From assembly GCA_003133815.1 (NCBI GenBank), contig PKZR01000242.1, positions 1 through 12,275 of the forward strand: a stretch of 12,275 nucleotides of DNA, in the 5' to 3' direction. The position numbers and the translations under genes are program-made. Positions 6,526-12,275 of this stretch are shown piece by piece (within the stretch, counting starts at the first letter, position 1; every line of letters starts with the position of its first letter). Source of the stretch: Limisphaerales bacterium. Lineage in GTDB: Bacteria > Verrucomicrobiota > Verrucomicrobiia > Limisphaerales > UBA11358. The notes under the pieces are model-generated. The model was not told the DNA's origin. It was given only the letters and a program-made list of their open reading frames with translations, and made no database searches.

Positions 6526-7851
6526 TTAACCCGTGCATGGCGCGAGAACCGCGTCGGACATGCCGTGGACGATTTTTTTGTCGGCGGGCACAATGGTCGC
6601 CAAAACGCCTCCAAGCTGAGGGCGCGCCGCGTCGCCTTCGCCTGAAACAAAATAATACGGACACAGCCGCGCCCGGCCATTCATCGGCACCACTTCGTTT
6701 TTCACAAAATCAAACCACTTCGCCTCGACCATTTTTGGCTTTTCAAAACGCTGCAAAACATATGGCGACGTTTCAAAATTTTTCAGCGCGTCATCCACCG
6801 CAGCGCTCCAGTCAGCCTGCGACAAGTCGCTGCCGAGAAAAACTCCGCGTGCGCCCCAGGCCTTTTCCGAGAATCCGGAAACCTTCAAAATCAAGTCGCG
6901 TTCCTTTTGCGACAGCGTTTTCAATTGCTGCCAGTCCGTGAGGTCAAGCTTGGGCATCGCCGCGTGCGCTGGCAACGGCGTCGGATCAACTAGCCATGTG
7001 TAAGGAATTACATTCTTCAGCCGGGCAAGAAAACCTTCGCCCAGTTCCTGCCGCCAGAAATTTTGAAGGTTCCGGTTCCACAAAAGCGCGAACAGCATTT
7101 TTTCCTCGAACATCGGCTTGGGTGGTGGCGACAATTTGATTTTCTTCTCCGCAGCGAGTTCAAAAATCCGTTTCGCGTTCGGGACGTTCGGCAGATCGAA
7201 CAATTCGAAGAAGCGATAAACCGCGTCGCCGTCGGCAAAGCCTTCAAATTTTGAATTTTGAATTTTGAATTTTAAATTGCCGATTTGACTGGCCAGCCAA
7301 TCCATTTCCGGTTTGTAAGTTGCCGCTTCTTCTGAAATTACAATATGAACTTGTTTCACGTCGCCAAAAATACTTTCAAACCCGCGAATCATTCCGTCCG
7401 CGCCGCCGAGCAAGTTGACAGGCTGTGGTTCGGAGTTGAGAGCGGAATAAGTTTGATTCAACCAGCCGGTTAGGCCGATGCCGCCCGGAATGGAATCCAG
7501 CTCCGTGATGCGGAAACCATTTTCCGTAAGCAAAATGTCCGGACGGATCACGCGCGGCACTTCATTTTTGTAGGTGGCGGAACGCTGCAACTCGATCAAT
7601 TCGCGCGGCTTGCCGAGGTCCAGCCAGCGCGCGACCCATTCCGGCTGCTTGCCCTCGGCACTCTTGCGGTAAAGCAGATTCACCGCGCGATAAAATTGCA
7701 GCAGCACTCGCCCCAGCGATTCGATTTCCTTCGCCAGATTTTCGCCCAGCGGAAATGGCGTAGGTGAAATGCGCCAATCTAGTCCGGCAAAAAGTCCATT
7801 CGCAGGAATTTGTTCGCGGATGAATCTGGCTTGATCGGCGGGCGAATTCAC
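6526..7851 (-). CDS. Uncharacterised protein, possibly ATP-grasp-like ligase
   Basis: A 441-residue protein of unknown function. The segment RPDILLTENG (103-112) followed by ITELDSIPGGIGLTGWL (115-131) and the later LILKVSG (320-326), GARGVFLGSDLS (333-344) and YVLQRFEKPKMVEAKWFD (364-381) resemble circularly permuted ATP-grasp and glutathionylspermidine-synthase-like enzymes, which form amide bonds using ATP. That assignment is tentative and rests on motif spacing, not on a search. No signal peptide or membrane segment is seen. Residues 192-202 (NLKFKIQNSKF) are encoded by a tandem heptanucleotide repeat and look like an insertion in a variable loop before DGDAVYRFFELFDLPNVP. The start is GTG (7849-7851), 6 bp after the proA stop, so the gene is very probably co-transcribed with proA. 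No ribosome-binding sequence is visible. The substrate is unknown; proximity to argA and proA hints at glutamate-related chemistry, which is speculation. Confidence 0.6.
   Translation of the reverse strand: MNSPADQARFIREQIPANGLFAGLDWRISPTPFPLGENLAKEIESLGRVLLQFYRAVNLLYRKSAEGKQPEWVARWLDLGKPRELIELQRSATYKNEVPRVIRPDILLTENGFRITELDSIPGGIGLTGWLNQTYSALNSEPQPVNLLGGADGMIRGFESIFGDVKQVHIVISEEAATYKPEMDWLASQIGNLKFKIQNSKFEGFADGDAVYRFFELFDLPNVPNAKRIFELAAEKKIKLSPPPKPMFEEKMLFALLWNRNLQNFWRQELGEGFLARLKNVIPYTWLVDPTPLPAHAAMPKLDLTDWQQLKTLSQKERDLILKVSGFSEKAWGARGVFLGSDLSQADWSAAVDDALKNFETSPYVLQRFEKPKMVEAKWFDFVKNEVVPMNGRARLCPYYFVSGEGDAARPQLGGVLATIVPADKKIVHGMSDAVLAPCTG
7247..7278. repeat. Heptanucleotide tandem repeat AATTTTG inside a gene
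   Basis: Three perfect copies of AATTTTG (7247-7253, 7254-7260, 7261-7267) are followed by AATTTTA (7268-7274) and a partial AATT. It lies inside the ATP-grasp-like gene and keeps the frame open, encoding NLKFKIQNSKF. Three heptamers make 21 bases, so the repeat reads as a 7-residue unit. It is markedly AT-rich against GC-rich flanks. Similar heptameric short tandem repeats (STRR) are known from cyanobacteria and some other bacteria. Confidence 0.85.
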
Positions 7852-7857
7852 TTTGGA

Positions 7858-9144
7858 TTAGCTGCGGATTTGTCCATTGCCGATGCCGAGCCATTTGTAG
7901 CTGGTCAATTCGTCCAAGCCCATCGGGCCGCGCGCGCCGATCTTGTCGGTGCTGATGCCGATCTCCGCGCCCATGCCGAACTCGCCGCCATCAGTGAAGC
8001 GCGTGCTCGCATTCCAATACACGGCCGCCGAATCCACCTCGGCGAGGAACTGTTTCGCGTGCGCCTCGTTCTTCGTGACGATGCTGTCCGAGTGCGCCGA
8101 GCCGTAGAAATTGATATGGTCAATCGCCGCGCGCACGCCGTCCACCACGCGGACGTTCAGGATGTAGTCCATGTATTCCGTGAAATAATCCTGCTCGGCC
8201 GCCGCCTTGATTGCGGATTGCGGATGGTGGATTGCAGATTGGACCAGGCCAAGCGCAACCGGGTCGCAGCGCAATTCCACTTTTTTATCGGCGAGTTTCT
8301 GCGCCATGTGCGGCAGAAAAGATTTCGCCACCGCTTGATCCACCAGCAGCGTCTCCGCCGCGTTGCAGACGCCGGGGCGCTGGACTTTCGCGTTCAGCGT
8401 GATTTCCTCCGCCATCTGCAAATCCGCGTCGGCGTCCACATAGACATGGCAGACGCCCTTGTAATGTTTGATGACCGGCACCTTCGAGCAATCCGCCACG
8501 GCGCGGATGAGACTCTCGCCGCCGCGCGGCATGCAGAGGTCCACGTATTGCGTGAGCGAGAGCAAAATCGGAATCGCCTCGCGGTCAGGCGTGGGCACGA
8601 CTTGAATGGCGTGCTCGGGAAAACCTTGGTGCGCAACTTTGCCGGCGTCAATCATCGTCCGGGCGATGATCTGGTTCGAGTTCAACGCCTCCTTGCCGCC
8701 GCGCAGAATCGTGGCGTTGCCGGACTTGAAGCACAGGCTCGCCGCATCCGCCGTCACGTTCGGGCGCGATTCGTAAATGATGACCACCACGCCGATGGGC
8801 GTGGAAATCTTTTGCAGCTTGAGTCCGTTCGGCCGCGTGCGTTCATCGAGAATTTTCCCGATCGGATCCGGCAGTGCCGCCACCTCGCGCAATCCCTTCG
8901 CCATGCCGGCAATCCGTTTGTCGTCCAGTTTGAGCCGGTCCAGCATCGCGGCCGAGAGCCCGTGACTCGCGCCAAATTCCATGTCCAGCGCGTTGGCTTG
9001 CTTGATGGCGTCGGCGTTTTGCTCCAGCGCAGTGGCCATGGCGAGCAGGCAGGCGTTTTTCTCCGCCGTCGTCAGCTTGGCGAGTTCGCGCGACGCGGCC
9101 TTGGCCTGTTGGGCCAGTCGCGTCATCTGTTCGTTCAAATTCAT
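7858..9144 (-). CDS. proA: Glutamate-5-semialdehyde dehydrogenase (gamma-glutamyl phosphate reductase) ProA
   Basis: Cytoplasmic enzyme of proline synthesis that reduces gamma-glutamyl phosphate to glutamate-5-semialdehyde with NADPH. With the ATG at 9142-9144 it has 428 residues, close to the family norm, and begins MNLNEQMTRLAQQAK as homologues do. The open frame extends eight codons further to a TTG, which is the less likely start. Family signatures include IGVVVIIYESRPNVT (117-131), GNATILRGGKE (142-152), VDLCMPRGG (201-209), the catalytic cysteine C260 in QRPGVCN (255-261), and the C-terminal VDSAAVYWNASTRFTDGGEF (370-389) and GARGPMGL (403-410). Residues 302-312 (QSAIHHPQSAI) come from a tandem heptamer repeat and sit in a loop that is variable between homologues. 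The catalytic parts are untouched, so the enzyme should be functional. Its usual partner proB is not in the window. It lies 71 bp after the L,D-transpeptidase-like gene and 6 bp before the ATP-grasp-like gene. Confidence 0.95.
   Translation of the reverse strand: MNLNEQMTRLAQQAKAASRELAKLTTAEKNACLLAMATALEQNADAIKQANALDMEFGASHGLSAAMLDRLKLDDKRIAGMAKGLREVAALPDPIGKILDERTRPNGLKLQKISTPIGVVVIIYESRPNVTADAASLCFKSGNATILRGGKEALNSNQIIARTMIDAGKVAHQGFPEHAIQVVPTPDREAIPILLSLTQYVDLCMPRGGESLIRAVADCSKVPVIKHYKGVCHVYVDADADLQMAEEITLNAKVQRPGVCNAAETLLVDQAVAKSFLPHMAQKLADKKVELRCDPVALGLVQSAIHHPQSAIKAAAEQDYFTEYMDYILNVRVVDGVRAAIDHINFYGSAHSDSIVTKNEAHAKQFLAEVDSAAVYWNASTRFTDGGEFGMGAEIGISTDKIGARGPMGLDELTSYKWLGIGNGQIRS
8209..8243. 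repeat. Degenerate heptanucleotide tandem repeat GATTGCG inside proA
   Basis: Five heptamer units: GATTGCG (8209-8215), GATTGCG (8216-8222), GATGGTG (8223-8229), GATTGCA (8230-8236), GATTGGA (8237-8243). On the coding strand this gives QSAIHHPQSAI within ProA. It has a different unit sequence from the tract in the next gene but the same 7-base period, and it too preserves the reading frame. Confidence 0.8.
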
Positions 9145-9215
9145 GCCTGTCGAAATTTCAACAACCAAGCTAAACGAATCTGCCCGGAAGTCAAAACCGC
9201 CGAACCCGCGCCGGA

Positions 9216-9740
9216 TTATTGTTCAGAAATCCAAGCCAGCGTTCCACTCGGCAACAGATCGAAGAGCGGAATCAAATCCGCGTCCGCCAGATGAATGCAG
9301 CCGCAAGAAGTCGGCTGGCCGATGCTCGACTGGTCCGCCGTGCCGTGGATGTAAATATAGCGCGCGTGCGAATCCACGCTGCTGTCGCGATTGAAGCCGG
9401 GTTCGAGACCTTCCAGCCACAGGATGCGCGTGGTGATCTTGGCGTCCGCAAATTCCGGTTGCGACGTGTGGCCGATGACCTGGCGCGATTTGAAGACCGT
9501 TCCCGCCCGCTCGCCCACGCCTATTTTTTCCGCAATGCTATGCAATCCGAGCGGTGTGCAATTCGAACCTTCCGTCTGACCGATGCCGAAACGCGAAGTG
9601 GAGCAGGGGAATTGTTTTACAAATATGCCATCTTTAATAAGTGAAACGGATTGATCAGTGATGTTCACTGCCAGGACAAATTGCGTTGGAGAAATCTTTA
9701 ACCGTGCGCAAGCTTGCTGAAATTTTTCAAGCGAACTCAT
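9216..9740 (-). CDS. L,D-transpeptidase (YkuD-fold) with variant active-site motif
   Basis: A 174-residue single-domain protein of the YkuD family, whose members crosslink peptidoglycan 3-3 or anchor proteins to it through a catalytic cysteine. Supporting sequence: FVLAVNITDQSVSLIKDG (21-38), TPLGLHSI (62-69), RYIYIHGT with H132-G133 (127-134), and the active-site segment TSCGCIHL (144-151) ending in FDLLPSGTLAWI (160-171). The usual motif is S/T-H-G-C-hydrophobic-R or N; here it is S145-C146-G147-C148-I149-H150, keeping the catalytic Cys but replacing the His and the Arg. There is no signal peptide or membrane anchor. No ATG, GTG or TTG precedes the ATG in frame before a stop, so a missed leader is unlikely. 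Its ATG overlaps the argA stop in ATGA (9737-9740), which implies translational coupling. The fold call is good; location and activity are uncertain. Confidence 0.82.
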   Translation of the reverse strand: MSSLEKFQQACARLKISPTQFVLAVNITDQSVSLIKDGIFVKQFPCSTSRFGIGQTEGSNCTPLGLHSIAEKIGVGERAGTVFKSRQVIGHTSQPEFADAKITTRILWLEGLEPGFNRDSSVDSHARYIYIHGTADQSSIGQPTSCGCIHLADADLIPLFDLLPSGTLAWISEQ

Positions 9741-11023
9741 CCCTGCTTCAATTTCTTCACGAGCACTTTGGAGTTTCTTCCGCTCTGCTCATATTTTTCG
9801 CGGCGCACGGGCGGCAAGTCGTCCGGCGTGCCTTCGGCAAATCCGCCCTTGGATTGAAAATAGGTGAACGCCTGCGTCGAGAGCGTGAGCAGTTCAGCAA
9901 GGTTCAATTCCTTCGCCTTGTTCTCCACGAACTGGATGAGCTTGCGACCAATGCCCTGGTTTTCGTGCAGAGGATTGACGTAAAGGCATGCGAGTTCGCC
10001 TTTTTTCTGTTCGGGATAAACGTGCAGCGCCACGCATGCGACCGGGTTTTTATCAATTTCAAAAATAAAATAATCGCCGAGGCTTTTGTCAATCACGGCG
10101 CGGCTGCGCCTGACGAGTTCGTCGGATTCAACGGCGGCCTTCGTCAGCAATTGGATCGCGCGAATGTCCTTTTTCTTCGCGGGCCGTATTTGCTGGTATT
10201 CATTTGCGTAAATCAAGGTGCCGATGCCATCGTTGGAAAAAACCTCGGCAAGCAGGCCTTCGTCCACTTTGCCGTTGATGATGTGGACGCGTGGAACACC
10301 GGCCTTGCAGGCAGCGGCGGCGTGTTGCGCTTTAGACAAAATATCCGGCGCAAAACCTGCGCTGTTCTGTTGCAACATTTTTTCCAGCTCGGCCACCAGC
10401 ATCTGCCGGATGAGCTGGCCGTTGTAAATCAATCCATCCTGCGACGTGATGAAAATCAATTTGATTGCCTTGAGCGCATCGGCGACCGCGACCGCCACGC
10501 CGTCGGAATTGACGCGATATGTTTTACCGTCGCCATCGAAACCGAGCGGGGGAATAACCGGCACGACTCCCTGCGAAAGGAGCGACTGGAGCAGCTCCGC
10601 GTCCACGCGTTCCACCTTGCCGGTGAACAGATGATCCACGCCTTGGATGATGCCCATCGGGTGCGCAATGATGACATTCGTGCTGGCAGCGCGAAGATCG
10701 TTCGCCGACAGACCTTCCAAAATCTCGTGTGTGAGCCGGTTGGCGGCGGTGAGGGCGAGCTTGAGGGTGGCCGCATCCGTGATGCCTGCGCCGTCAATGT
10801 CGGACGGTTTCACATTTTGCTCTTCGCCGAGCAGTTTGATTTGCGCCGACGCGCCGTGGACGAGCACGACGCGGATGTTCAGCGATCGCAACACCGCCAC
10901 GTCGAGCAGCAGCGTTGCAAAATTTTCATCCGTGACGATTGCGCCGTCAATCGCGAGAATGAATGTCTTCTCGCGGAATTGCGGAATGTATTGCAGGATT
11001 CCCCGCAGGTCTGTCAGTTTCAT
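9737..11023 (-). CDS. argA: Amino-acid N-acetyltransferase (N-acetylglutamate synthase) ArgA
   Basis: A 428-residue enzyme for the first step of arginine synthesis, acetylating glutamate with acetyl-CoA in the cytoplasm. It has the two-domain ArgA build. An amino-acid-kinase-like domain (about 18-270) contains RVVLVHGASAQI (51-62), ITDAATL (81-87), VDHLFTGKVERVD (129-141) and ACKAGVPRVHIIN (238-250). A GNAT acetyltransferase domain (about 276-425) contains the acetyl-CoA loop NQGIGRKL (355-362), GELACLYVNP (342-351), and the C-terminal NSKVLVKKL (417-425). These match classical ArgA, as opposed to bifunctional ArgJ or short NAGS. The kinase domain's usual GG near residue 26 reads DG, consistent with a regulatory rather than catalytic role. 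ArgA enzymes are commonly feedback-inhibited by arginine; this is family knowledge. The ATG at 11021-11023 lacks a Shine-Dalgarno sequence. It is first of a run of four genes after a 601-bp gene-free gap. Confidence 0.94.
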   Translation of the reverse strand: MKLTDLRGILQYIPQFREKTFILAIDGAIVTDENFATLLLDVAVLRSLNIRVVLVHGASAQIKLLGEEQNVKPSDIDGAGITDAATLKLALTAANRLTHEILEGLSANDLRAASTNVIIAHPMGIIQGVDHLFTGKVERVDAELLQSLLSQGVVPVIPPLGFDGDGKTYRVNSDGVAVAVADALKAIKLIFITSQDGLIYNGQLIRQMLVAELEKMLQQNSAGFAPDILSKAQHAAAACKAGVPRVHIINGKVDEGLLAEVFSNDGIGTLIYANEYQQIRPAKKKDIRAIQLLTKAAVESDELVRRSRAVIDKSLGDYFIFEIDKNPVACVALHVYPEQKKGELACLYVNPLHENQGIGRKLIQFVENKAKELNLAELLTLSTQAFTYFQSKGGFAEGTPDDLPPVRREKYEQSGRNSKVLVKKLKQG

Positions 11024-11206
11024 TTCAACGGCAAATAAGTAATCGGTTTTCGCTGCGATTCAACTTTTATTATTGGCCGCCAGCAGAACATAGCTGGAAA
11101 CCACTCCGTGAACGGCTCGACGAAAGAGGGACATCAATGGCCGGACTCTACTCCAAGCGACTCGGACAACTCAAATTCAATTGTCAAATCGGACACCTCA
11201 AAACAG

Positions 11207-11245
11207 GCCGCGCGGCAAGTCTGGCGGTTTGCGCTTGGCGCGCAA
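11207..11245. other. GC-rich palindrome and hairpin upstream of argA
   Basis: GCCGCGCGGC (11207-11216) is a perfect 10-bp palindrome. Twelve bases on, TTGCGC (11229-11234) and GCGCAA (11240-11245) form a 6-bp stem with a 5-base loop. No T-run follows on either strand, so these are not typical terminators. They may form RNA structure or be chance in GC-rich DNA. Confidence 0.3.
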
Positions 11246-11389
11246 CTACGACCTTCAAAGTGGAGTTTAATCCCGGATTCCGAAAACTGAGCTGAAACGG
11301 TCAAAATCAACAAAAAACGGGGTTGGCGGCTGAAAAATGGTCGAAAATGGTAAAATTCGCCATTTATGGGAGGTTTTCCGTCGCGGATA

Positions 11390-11500
11390 CAAGGTTATTT
11401 GTCGCAGAATACCTTGTGTCCGGCGTAAATAACCTTGAATGCAGAGCAAATAATCTTGGTTGCGAAGAGGAAAACCACGTTATGTGGCATAAAAACCTTC
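11390..11500. repeat. Degenerate 21-bp periodic repeat array with one inverted unit
   Basis: A 12-base core of consensus NAAATAACCTTG recurs every 21 bp on the plus strand. The copies are CAGAATACCTTG (11405), TAAATAACCTTG (11426), CAAATAATCTTG (11447), the weak AGGAAAACCACG (11468) and ATAAAAACCTTC (11489). Just before them CAAGGTTATTTG (11390-11401) is the same core inverted. The 21-bp spacing equals two helical turns, or seven codons. Spacers are not conserved. It could be an iteron-like or operator array, or a decayed repeat family; no function is known to me. Confidence 0.6.
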
Positions 11501-11624
11501 AATTCCAATGGAACTATTTTGTCAATCTTGTCATTCGATTACAATCAGACTCATGTCCGGCCTGTCATGGCATATTGAAGCGCCCGTCCATCAACATTTA
11601 GCAGCAACAAGCCGGGCCAGAAGT

Positions 11625-12179
11625 TCACTCTTCAATGCGCTCAAAAACAAACAGGTTGTTCAATCCAAATTGAAATGTGGAATGTTGCAGCAGCCGGAAA
11701 TTCTCGGCGGGAAAAATGTCCCGAGTCTTGCTGACTTTGTAACCGTGATGTTCTTCCAAAGACATGCCATCAATAAGCCTTAGAAATTTCAGCGCGGATA
11801 GAATATGGTCAACCGCAGGCGAAGGCACTGTGATGATCAGCCGCCCTCCGGGTTTTAAAAATTTAACACAGCCGCGCCGCAAATCCTCGTAATGCGCTGG
11901 AGGAAAATGTTCCAGCACCGCGAGCATTGTTATGACATCAAACGGCCCCGTTGCCGGCATGTCTTTCGGAAAAAATCCGGCAATCATAGGCACACCTTGC
12001 AAGGTCGTGTTCGATTTCAAAGTCGGATCAATGCCCATGTCTTGAGCGCCGGAAATGTTCAACTGGCGGAACAGCGCGCCATCCGCGCTGCCGATGTCCA
12101 GAATCCGCGCGCCCGGTTTGATGAAGCGCCGCGCCCTGACAATCCGCCAGCGTTGCAGCAGCCGGTCAATGGATTTCAT
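11625..12179 (-). CDS. Class I SAM-dependent methyltransferase
   Basis: A 184-residue class I methyltransferase with a Rossmann-like fold, of the Methyltransf_11/23 type. Motif I is ILDIGSADG (26-34), the ribose-binding acidic residue is D51 in GIDP, the post-motif segment is MLAVLEHFPP (85-94), and motif III/post-III is LKPGGRLIITVPSP (108-121). No membrane segment is seen. Length is short but complete for a minimal catalytic domain. Its ATG overlaps the TGA of the preceding gene in ATGA (12176-12179), so translation is probably coupled to that gene. The substrate is unknown. The glycosyltransferase-like neighbour suggests a role in glycan or lipid-linked surface chemistry, which is inference. 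Downstream lies the 601-bp gene-free gap. Confidence 0.85.
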   Translation of the reverse strand: MKSIDRLLQRWRIVRARRFIKPGARILDIGSADGALFRQLNISGAQDMGIDPTLKSNTTLQGVPMIAGFFPKDMPATGPFDVITMLAVLEHFPPAHYEDLRRGCVKFLKPGGRLIITVPSPAVDHILSALKFLRLIDGMSLEEHHGYKVSKTRDIFPAENFRLLQHSTFQFGLNNLFVFERIEE

Positions 12180-12275
12180 GGCTTGGGCAGCGCCGGCGGT
12201 TTGCGCGAAGATGTCTTCAATCCCAGCGCGCTCATGAAGAAGCTGGAAAAAATGGACTGGATGCCGAGCACGATG
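12176..12275 (-). CDS. C-terminus of a probable family 2 glycosyltransferase (partial)
   Basis: Thirty-two codons and a TGA stop are visible; the gene continues beyond the window. The tail reads IVLGIQSIFSSFFMSALGLK followed by a short basic, proline-rich end. The pattern of LG-x-Q, then a hydrophobic stretch with SFF and LGLK, is typical of the C-terminal end of many bacterial family 2 (DPM1/GtrB-like) glycosyltransferases. The identification depends on this short motif only. It overlaps the methyltransferase start by four bases. Confidence 0.5.
   Translation of the reverse strand, partial: IVLGIQSIFSSFFMSALGLKTSSRKPPALPKP

Larger units (their letters stand above)
11024..11624. other. 601-bp gene-free region upstream of argA
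   Basis: No open frame here looks like a real protein; the longest (92 codons, plus strand, 11323-11601) overlaps the periodic array and has no recognisable family. The half next to argA is GC-rich and holds a 10-bp perfect palindrome and a small hairpin. The middle has AAATGG/CCATTT arms (11345-11365). The half next to the methyltransferase gene is AT-richer and carries the 21-bp periodic array and an imperfect 18-bp palindrome (11552-11569). A weak promoter-like pair, TTGAAT (11058-11063) and TACTTA (11036-11041) with 16 bp between, precedes argA but would leave only a few bases of leader. No clear terminator follows the methyltransferase gene. Confidence 0.6.

Noticed and set aside
9145..9168. 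Upstream TTG start of proA adding eight residues
   Set aside because: Homologous proteins begin at the ATG at 9144, and the extra residues (MVVEISTG) do not resemble the family N-terminus.
7810..9294. A 494-codon open frame on the plus strand
   Set aside because: It lies entirely opposite proA and the edges of its neighbours; its translation is rich in Arg, His and Ala with no recognisable domain. This is the expected antisense shadow of a GC-rich gene.
9686..11038. A 450-codon open frame on the plus strand
   Set aside because: It is antisense to argA, which has a full and well-recognised protein. The plus-strand product has no recognisable motif.
11108..11290. A 60-codon plus-strand open frame and a 60-codon minus-strand frame at 11267-11449
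   Set aside because: Short, low-information translations without domains, and neither has a ribosome-binding site.
11390..11500. CRISPR array
   Set aside because: The repeat core is only 12 bases and degenerate, the spacers would be 9 bases, and no cas gene is present.
11323..11601. A 92-codon plus-strand gene
   Set aside because: No Shine-Dalgarno sequence, no recognised family, mixed composition, and its internal seven-residue regularity is explained by the 21-bp DNA repeat. Kept as a possibility in the findings only.

Overview
This window looks like a bacterial chromosome fragment, and the best guess is a member of the Verrucomicrobiota (Limisphaerales/Pedosphaera-like) or a relative in the PVC group. 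That is inference from three things: the gene set, the pilB-pilT-pilB-pilC order, and the near absence of Shine-Dalgarno sequences before GC-rich genes. No rRNA, tRNA or other taxonomic marker is present. All eleven supported protein genes lie on the minus strand, so transcription runs from high to low coordinates.

Layout in the direction of transcription. (1) At 12275-11625, the C-terminal tail of a probable family 2 glycosyltransferase overlaps a class I SAM-dependent methyltransferase by four bases (ATGA); this is probably a surface-glycan or lipid-modification pair. (2) 11624-11024 is a 601-bp stretch with no convincing gene. It holds a degenerate array with a 21-bp period, an inverted copy of the array unit at one end, and several short palindromes. 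(3) 11023-6526 carries argA (N-acetylglutamate synthase), a small L,D-transpeptidase-fold gene coupled to it by an ATGA overlap, proA (glutamate-5-semialdehyde dehydrogenase), and an uncharacterised protein resembling circularly permuted ATP-grasp ligases. Two neighbouring genes here, proA and the ATP-grasp-like gene, each contain an in-frame tract of tandem heptanucleotide repeats. (4) 6428-458 is a type IV pilus motor module: a pilB-type ATPase, pilT, a second pilB-type ATPase and the inner-membrane platform pilC. (5) 343-59 is a small BrnT-like toxin gene. A consensus-like promoter and a perfect 16-bp palindrome sit just upstream of it. No BrnA antitoxin is visible before the window ends in a hexamer-type repeat.

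How the genes work together: the pil genes would form the cytoplasmic motor and platform of a type IV pilus, with two candidate extension ATPases and one retraction ATPase. Pilin, prepilin peptidase, secretin and alignment-complex genes are not in the window. argA and proA act at the glutamate branch point to arginine and proline. The partners argB and proB are absent. The BrnT-like gene appears to have its own promoter and operator.

The strongest unusual signals are the two heptamer tracts inside conserved genes, the 21-bp periodic array in the gene-free stretch, the operator-like palindrome before an apparently orphan BrnT, and unusual motif residues in the first PilB and in the L,D-transpeptidase. 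I found no convincing wholly new multi-gene system.
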